A stretch of 64,000 nucleotides of DNA, taken from positions 98,385,318 through 98,449,317 of the forward strand of contig NC_135372.1 of assembly GCF_049243985.1 (NCBI RefSeq). Reading direction: 5' to 3'. Origin of the DNA: Paroedura picta. Lineage: Eukaryota > Chordata > Lepidosauria > Squamata > Gekkonidae. A program made the position numbers and the translations under genes. Below are positions 56,652 to 64,000 of this stretch, piece by piece (position 1 is the stretch's first letter; each line of letters opens with the position of its first letter). The notes under the pieces were generated by a model that saw only the letters and a list, made by a program, of their open reading frames with translations, was not told the origin of the DNA and made no database searches.

Positions 56652-57070
56652 TTCCTTTGGCATTATTTATATGATTTCAGGTTACAGCACTTTAAAAGTA
56701 AAACTAAACTGTCTTTTCAGCAACAGCATCTATCTGTTTGAGAATCTGGCATATCAAGTAATAAAATGGTGGGGTGACTGCTGGGATATATATAGATAGC
56801 CTTGGCTTACTAGCTAAAGTCCAATCTGTCAGGCTTTTTGAAGGTTGCCTTGATATCATGTGCTTTTCGTTATTCTAGTTTGGTCAAATGTTTGCTCAAC
56901 TCATGTAAACATTTCTCATAGATCAAGGCTAATTCAGTTACAAATGTCAAGAGGATCAAGGTTATTTGAGAAATGCTGCATCACTCATGTGGTTTGAGGT
57001 TTAATTTATCTGTTCTGTTTGGCTGGGCTTATGTAATCTGGTGGCTGTATGGCTTCTCTTTTGCAGCTGT
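56652..57070. other. Upstream region of the second chitinase gene
   Basis: No repeat or gene was recognised. This is the immediate 5' flank of the paralogue, likely to include proximal regulatory DNA. Confidence 0.4.
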
Positions 57071-57077
57071 GTAGGTT

Positions 57078-57114
57078 CCACAGTGATAACTGGGATTTTC
57101 ACCACTATATAAAA
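57078..57114 (+). promoter_or_regulatory. Core promoter of chitinase copy 2: GATA-like site and TATA box
   Basis: CCACAGTGATAA at 57078-57089, then TATATAAAA at 57106-57114, 34 bp before the ATG. Spacing and sequence parallel the first gene (39062-39098). Confidence 0.6.
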
Positions 57115-57147
57115 CAGCACCCATGAAATTTAGCTAAAAGTAGAAAG

Positions 57148-60100
57148 ATGGGGAAGATGATGATGTGGATAGGTAAGTAATTTTGAAAGTTGAACCACTC
57201 ACTTCATCTAACGGTGGAGGATGTCTTTACATTTGCTGGTACAGTTGAACATTTGGGTAAACATATTTCTTAACAGACATGCAATCTTGTCTTAGAGAGG
57301 CTTTACAGAAATGTTCCTTTTATGGGCAGATCCAGTGATTGAAGTGTTCCTTCATGATCAGGTCCTATTTGTTTACTATATTTGGAATAAGACAGTCATG
57401 TTTATCATTGCCCTGATAGCAAGATGTCCAGAGGCAACACTACTGTAGTTTTCTTTGGATGAGAGAGCAGAGGTGATAAATAGTCTTTGTAATACCTGTG
57501 TTTATAAATAATCCTGCATCAGGGTCCCAAAGGGGGCAATAGCACTCTCATGATGCTTAGCTTCAACCAACTCAGGCCCCTGTCTGTTTTCAGTTTGAAT
57601 TGCCTAATCATGTGTTCCAAACTGTTTCTTGACCCATCCACATAACAGTAGGGTGACAGATACAGATGGATATAACATTTTAAGATTGGAGAGAAATTCC
57701 CAATTATTATCCCTGACTAACTACTAAAAACACATCAGGCAAATCCATAGAGTGAAATCTATTCACAGTTATATGGTAAAACTAATATATTTGCCAGGGC
57801 AAATTGTCTAGCAATGCTGAAACAGCTCAGTTTTTTAAAATATCTAAAGCTACCTGCTCAGCGGGCTCCATGAGATGGTGTCTGCTGGCCTTCCTTATAT
57901 TCTGATTGTAGCTTAACATGCGCATTAAGCTCTGTGGCACTGCTAAATGGGAAATCCAACCGAGGCTGGAGATAAGACAGAATTGTCTAATACCTACAAT
58001 TTTAAGGGTTCTGAAAGATTTTAAGTTATTTTCTCCTTCTGGTTCATTTATATTCTTTTGTTTTCTTTTAGCTTTGGCCATTTTTCTGCACATGCAGCTG
58101 GGTGAGTATCTTGCTGATTTTATTTGTGCCTAGGGCCACTATTAAAACACTGCTTTCTACTTTCAGCTAAATAATTTATCCTGCAGTGTAGAAGTAAGTT
58201 ATTGTTTAATCTCAGTGTGCCAAAACTTGTTTATAAACTGAGTGGCTGTAAACTGGCATTTTGCATTCTGTCTAATTAATACACAGAAAAGTTTTGTTCT
58301 TACAGCACCATGAAGAGATCCCCTTAACCCAAGATATGAAACAGAAACCATAGCTTCAGATGTTGAGTAAACTCACCACCTCCCAAGGAAGCCTGTTCCA
58401 CTTAGAAACTGCTCTAACTGTCAGGAACTTCTTCCGGATGTTGAGACGGAATTTCTTTTGAATTAATTTCATCCCATTGGTTCTGGTCTGTCCCTTCGGG
58501 GCAAGAAAGAACAACTCTGCTCCATCCTCTATATGGCACCCTTTTAAATACTTGAAAATGGTTATCAGATCCCCTCTCTGTCGTCTCCTCTCCAGGCTAA
58601 ACAGACCAAGCTCCCCCAACATTTCTTCATACGTCTTGGTCTCCAAACCCCTCACCATCTTTGTTGCCCTCCTCTGGACATGCTCCAGTTTGGGTGCCCA
58701 AAACTGAACACAGTACAGTGTGTTCAGTTCTTGCTTCCTTTCATAAAGGCAATTTGAAAAATCTCTCCACAAGTTTAAAATAATAACAAACGTTTAGTAT
58801 GGAGAAATGTCAGAAGCCAAAGAGTGAATTGGGGAAGTTGGAACATCATATGTTATGATGCAACAACAGAGGGAAATAATGGAAGGAGAAGACAGGAAAT
58901 ACCTCAGCATAAAAAAAGAAGAAACAATAGAACTGACATGGGAGGAAATCTAAAGTAAGACATTATTATTGAAGAGAGAGCATGTGAGAATAAGCCTTGG
59001 GTGCAATTTGCACAAGAAATTCAGAGGCTCAATTTAGCTATTGTAGTTTGTTCAGAGAAGGTAGAAAACTGGTTAACTAGCCAATGAACATTCGTTCTCC
59101 ACTAGAATTCAAGACAGAAGTCTTTGGTCTAACTCCAGTTAGTCATGCGAACTCATGTCCATGACTTCTCTAACTGAAGTTTGTTTCTTTCCCACTTACT
59201 AGGGTTTACAGTAATGGTTGAATACTCAGTTGTGACAATGCCTTTTCTAGAGGCATCAGAGAAAAGGGTGATTCTGTCAGTTTAACTATGGTTTTCTGTC
59301 TTCCATCCAGGGTCTGCATATAAACTCGTGTGCTACTTCACTAACTGGTCTCAATATAGACCAGACCCAGCTAAGTACTTTCCAAACAACATTGACCCGA
59401 ATCTTTGTACCCACCTGGTTTATGCTTTTGCTACTATGAAAGACAACAAGATAGCTCCATATGAGTACAATGATAAAGATGTGCTCTACCCTCAGTTCCA
59501 AGCACTGAAAAAGAGGTCAGATTTATAAAGTATATAAAGATAGAATCTCTAAGTATTCTTTGTAAAAATACTGTGCAGTTTTCTGTTACAACACTTGCTT
59601 CAAAGGCTTGGAAATGATTTTAAAAAGTGTAATATGTAGATGAGCTCTAACAATGACAAATTGAGGTTTTCACACGTAACAGTGCAACCTTCATTGCAAC
59701 TGTGAAGGTTACAGAATGGAGCGGGAGCCATTTTTAAAATAAGGACCTTTTCCACCCAGGTTATTTGCCCAGTTTGGAAAACAAGGTTTTTTTTCCTGCT
59801 TCCCCACAGCATTGTAGTGCATCCATGAATCTACTGGATTTTCGTTATTTTTCCTGCTGTGTTTTCCAAACCTACTGCGCTATTACATTTTGAGAAAGAT
59901 TGCAGAAAATATTGGATGGCTGCCATATGGACAGGAAAGTCTGGGTTCTCCTAGTCCCGCCTACATGACAGCCATTTTCTTATCTCCAGTACCTTCAGTG
60001 ACTTCACCACCACCGCTGAGGGAATTCTTGAGGGATTCTACACCACTCCCCCTGTAATTGACATAGAAATATTCCATTCTATCAGTAGGCAAATATATCC

Positions 60101-63100
60101 TCAGAAATGCTCCTGGTAGTGCAGTAGGAGAGATATGGTGGCCTCAAGGGCTGGGGCCAGGAAATGGGTCGTTGCTGCTGTATTCCATTAAGAGCCAAAG
60201 CATCATTGTGTGGCTTTCACAGGAAAATATTGCCTTGTGGAAGTCATCAAAGGGGCATTTCCAGCCAATGTGGGTTTTGAGTTCAAATTTCATATGTCCA
60301 AAAAGTCCTTTCAGACATCTTAATTAAAAATCCTTTAAGAATACAATGTGCAAGTATACATAAATGGCAGATTTTTGCAACGTGAATGCTACTTGTTCAA
60401 TCCTACAGTTTTTCATTGGCAATACATATTGCTCTGTACATATTGATTTGTACAGAGTCTATAATTCCTCAACCACTTGTAGTGTTGGGCATAACCCATA
60501 TTCAAATAAACTTCTCAGCTAGCATTTTGGCCTTGCTGAAAAATTATATGGAATAATTATGCAGTGGTACTTTGGGGATGAAGCCAGATTATTGCCAGCT
60601 TGTTATATGCCACATACACCTGCAAATACTTTGCCATCTGCTTATGCATCTGTAGTGTGGATGGGAGATACTAGCAGGAAAAACAGCATGATGTGCAGAA
60701 TTAGAGTTACAATCCCACTTCAGCTGATTGTAGAACAGCAATGACAGTGAAGGATATAAGGCTCCCATATGTATGTACCTAATGATGTTGATGCAAACTT
60801 AATATTACTTATCCTATTTGAATGACATAATTTAGTGCCTACTTCTTTTTGTCTGTGGCATTTTGAATCTGGATCCCCTATTTCATTGTAGGAAATGACC
60901 AGTAATTGCTCACCCACCTCCCTCTAGGCCTGTTTTATAATTCTGTAGGGTTTTTTCCATTATGGAAATTGCTTGTGCCTGTATACAACAGGAAATTTTG
61001 CAAAATGAGAGTTTATGAATTTCACTTGTGGTCACATCTTTGATGTTGAACACCTCACACATTGCTTGTGCCTGCACATGCCAACTACTGATGTGAACTA
61101 GTGATCACAAGTGCTGTTATGCCTCATACTTTTAATTGCAATAAATATAATGTCAGCTCTTTTATGGGAGATATCTCACTCCATGGTAGAAGCAGTGCTA
61201 TTCCCATAGAAGGGCCCAGTTTTAACCCTGACACTTAAAAAAAAAACTTAAAAAAGGAATCTAGGAAAGACCTTGCTTAGCCTGTGATCCTAGAGAGGAT
61301 TGCCAGCCAGCATAGAGAATACTAAACTAGGTGACCAGTGGTGTAACTCGGTATAAGCAGTGCCCTGTATATTTTCCTTTTTAAATTTAACATTAAAAGT
61401 TTTGTGAGGGCAAAGTGTTTGTTCCGTTAAGTGTTTCTTTTTCTCGCAGCAATCCCCACCTGGTTACACTGCTGGCTATTGGAGGATGGAGCTTTGGCAC
61501 TGAAATGTGAGACCCTTTCTGTATATTTTATGTAAATGTCATAGTGGTGAGAATACTTTTGTTCACATCACCAGTGATAACATGAGTTTCATCTTTGCTA
61601 GGTACCCAAGTGCTGTTGGAATCTAAAGAAAGATGAAAGCCGAACTACCTTAGATTTGAACGTTTCTCTGTAATTTCTTAGGTCTCTCTTATACTACAAC
61701 CTTATCCTGATTTGTATGTTTCTGCTCCATTTGTTTTCCAGTAAAGAATGAAATGTCAGTCCAAAATTCAACAGAGAAGAAACTGACGATGGCTATGTGA
61801 TATATAGCAGCATTGAAAAGGATTTTTTTAAGGGGGAAGGGGGAAAAAAGTAAAAAGAAAAGCACATTCTTTAAAAGCACAGCAGACCTTTCAAATGACA
61901 AAATTGAGTCAAAATATCAAAAACATCAACACAACAGCTATGGCATCCTTGTCTTCTGTTGTGACTCAGAAGAACAAACATGTATTACACTTCTGAGAAC
62001 AAAAGAGGTTTTGAAAAATGTGGGTTAAGGCTCAGTTAACTGCAGATAGGCAGTTAGCATTCAGGCGTGTTAAACCACACACAAAAAAAGAAAAATCCAC
62101 CTGGCCTCAGATGCCAAAGTGGGTGAGAGAGCTCCTCGTGAGCATCAGCAGAAGGTCAGTCAGGAGGCTGAGAGTGAGTTAAGAACATGCTCCTGTTCAG
62201 CTAATTAAAGGAAAATGTAGTGAGATACTAAGGACAGCATTTTAGGGGAAATGGACTGGGGAACAATTTTTATTCCTTGAGTAATATTTTTATTTTACCA
62301 GTTTGATTTATGACAATTGTTTACCTATTTAATGTATGACAATTGTTTAACATTCTTATGTTAATATTCAAAATGTTTGCAAGCTCAACAACAGAGGCTG
62401 CACTGAAGGGGGTCGGAAACTATTGTTGGCATCTAAGGAAATAATACTGGCCTGGACATTGGTAGTTAAAAGAATCCCAATAGCATACTAATCTGCCTGG
62501 AAGATTTTGCATGAACTAATACTTAAAAGTCAGGAAGTAACCTTTGTCAGAATCTATTTTCAACAGAGAACAAGGGTGATAATCCTTAACTTTATATTGA
62601 ATGAAATACATTTGCTAGGATGTTGGTGTTTTGTGAGACCCAGAATCTTCCTGTAGCTGTGACATCATATTCTAAGATGATGTCAGCATTTAATGACTGT
62701 TCACATCAAGGATGATCCAAGTCCTCAAAGAGAAGGATGGGAATTTTATAAGGAAACAATGTGAGTGTGAATGAACAGAAACAAGACAGATATGAGACTA
62801 CAGGTACTATTGTGAAGTAATGCTTTTAGGATGGCAAAATTAAAAAGGCAGACATGATAAGATTAATAAACTGAGTGCACAGGGTTAGCAGAATCTCTAC
62901 CTTCTATTAAATATATGTTTAATTATAGTCAGAATATCTGTATAAATGTAACATTTAAATATCTAGACATATAAACTAGACTGAACCATAGCCCACCATC
63001 CAAGTTCACAAAGAAGCATTTTAAAGCCCCCCTTTATTAAAATACATGCACATCTTTTACAAAGCAATCCAAGGCATATTCAGTGGTGGCTATTCCCAGA

Positions 63101-63411
63101 TAAGCTTGCCGAGAATTGCAACCTACCTCACTGAGTGAAATAAGTGAGATAAAAAAGACCTCACCCCACCCACCCTAGATTATGTCTTAAAGGTTGTCAT
63201 AACTGCTAACAGAAAAATCATATTTAAAGGTGGGGCTTTCCACAGGTTCACTACCATGGTCTCCACAGAAGCTAATCGCAAGATCTTCATTGATTCAGTG
63301 ATTGAATATCTCCGTACATTTGGCTTTGATGGAATTGACCTGGATTTTGAATACCCAGGCTCGAGGGGCAGTCCCCCTGAGGATAAGCACCGGTTTACCC
63401 TCCTGATTCAG
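57148..63411 (+). CDS. CHIA: Second chitinase (CHIA-like paralogue), 5' part only
   Basis: Five coding exons are visible: 57148-57172, 58072-58101, 59311-59515, 61450-61506 and 63246-63411. Their lengths (25, 30, 205, 57 and 166) and intron phases are identical to exons 1-5 of the first chitinase. The product starts with a signal peptide, [19 protein letters not shown], then [52 protein letters not shown] and the catalytic [16 protein letters not shown] block with Asp137, Asp139 and Glu141. The first 161 residues are intact with no stop, so the copy looks functional as far as it can be seen. The remaining exons lie beyond the right edge of the window. It arose by tandem duplication, and the protein differs from copy 1 at scattered positions. 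Some orthologous genes carry CHIA-like or chitotriosidase names; the exact paralogue name cannot be decided here. Confidence 0.9.
58356..58735 (-). mobile_element. CR1 LINE fragment (minus strand) in intron 2 of the second chitinase
   Basis: The minus strand encodes the end of CR1 ORF2: [40 protein letters not shown] and [17 protein letters not shown], then a tail-like [20 protein letters not shown] block. The reading frame is open over about 125 codons, so it is not very old. It differs from the copy at 53-56 kb in sequence and subfamily, and the 3' terminal repeat is missing. Confidence 0.85.
59516..61449. other. Intron 3 of the second chitinase, no repeat recognised
   Basis: About 1.9 kb of AT-rich sequence with ordinary donor (GTCAGA) and acceptor (TTTTTCTCGCAG) ends. 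I could not assign any interspersed repeat or gene inside it. Confidence 0.5.
61507..63245. other. Intron 4 of the second chitinase, no repeat recognised
   Basis: About 1.7 kb of AT-rich sequence. Open frames near 61689-62028 carry no family motif. Donor GTGAGA and acceptor TTTCCACAG frame the intron. Confidence 0.5.
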
Positions 63412-64000
63412 GTAGAAACCTAATAGATTTAATAGAATAGAATGTTTAATTTCTATTCCACCCTTCCCCATGTGGGCTCAGGGTGGTTCACATGTATGAT
63501 GCACTCATTTTAAAGATGTATAATCTATTATTTTAAAGATGTATGGTATGCATTTCAATCAAATGATCCTCAAAGTAATTTATAAATAACAGATTAAATA
63601 CAGTATTAAAAAAACCAATAAACAGTAGCCTTTGGAGTCTTGGCTGGTGGTAGAATTGTTTCCACATCTGAGATCCCTGGGAAACTGGTATCTGAACAGA
63701 GTAACCTTGTAATCTGTGAAGGGGAAGCCTGGTTCTTGAAATTACTTCTTTCTCTAACTTATAACTGAGGTCAGACTGATCTTTTCCTGAAATTGGAATT
63801 TTTCCTAAAGAGAAGATGCCACCTCCATAAATGTGTGTTATATCAATTTTTCCATTTTTATTGGCAAATATTATTGACATTTGGGACTACTACACAAGTG
63901 TCCCTTTTCTGAGAAGGATAGCTAAGGGTAGAATAAAAGTTTATATCCTGGTATGCTATCATGTGTTCAGATTTCATAAATACTTATTGTGTAGAGCAAA
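63412..64000. other. Start of intron 5 of the second chitinase
   Basis: Donor GTAGAA at 63412. About 63445-63500 (TCTATTCCACCCTTCCCCAT, then GGGCTCAGGGTGGTTCACAT) is a short LINE/SINE 3'-end relic on the minus strand, like the one at 1570-1630. Nothing else was recognised up to the window edge. Confidence 0.5.

Noticed and set aside
61813-62028. 71-codon Lys-rich frame in intron 4 of chitinase copy 2
   Set aside because: Composition reflects an A-rich stretch; no motif and no signals of expression.

Overview
This window reads as vertebrate nuclear DNA, most likely from a squamate reptile (lizard, perhaps a gecko). The evidence is split genes with canonical GT/AG introns, together with a squamate-style repeat mix: BovB (RTE), CR1 and L2 LINEs, a Sauria-type SINE with a BovB-like tail, 5S-rRNA-derived SINEs, hAT and Tc1/mariner DNA elements, and long simple repeats. 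No prokaryotic gene layout, CRISPR array, tRNA gene or rRNA gene is visible.

There are three host genes, all on the + strand. (1) TAF8, a TFIID subunit, has eight coding exons between 17397 and 26952. It is preceded by a GC-rich promoter with two ZNF143/THAP11-like motifs and followed by a long 3' UTR with poly(A) signals near 30.08 and 30.87 kb. (2) A complete acidic-chitinase gene (CHIA-like, GH18 plus C-terminal chitin-binding domain, 492 residues) has eleven coding exons between 39142 and 49511. (3) A tandem paralogue begins at 57148. Its first five coding exons lie in the window and the rest lies beyond the right edge. Both chitinases keep the catalytic acidic residues visible here and have similar TATA-containing core promoters.

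Layout: 1-17.2 kb is gene-free repeat-rich DNA, with a BovB fragment, several hAT copies with 8-bp target duplications, a Tc1/mariner relic carrying a nested hAT, and L2, CR1 and other LINE fragments. 17.2-30.9 kb is TAF8. 30.9-39 kb is intergenic, with a 136-bp near-perfect palindromic hAT MITE, a TA-rich microsatellite, SINEs, a Penelope-like fragment with a GIY-YIG-like domain and a possible solo LTR. 39-49.6 kb is the first chitinase, whose introns hold SINEs, a CpG-dense hAT copy and an L2. 49.6-57 kb separates the paralogues and holds an L2 copy and a long, young-looking CR1. 57-64 kb is the 5' part of the second chitinase.

I see no unmistakably new biological system. The most interesting signals are the tandem chitinases with shared promoter blocks, transposons that carry transcription-factor-like motifs (ZNF143-, NRF1- and CTCF-like), a SINE with an inverted 5' end, closely spaced alternative splice sites in TAF8, and the long CR1 with a candidate target-site duplication. 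Exon boundaries come from reading splice signals and recalled protein families. No alignment or search was run.
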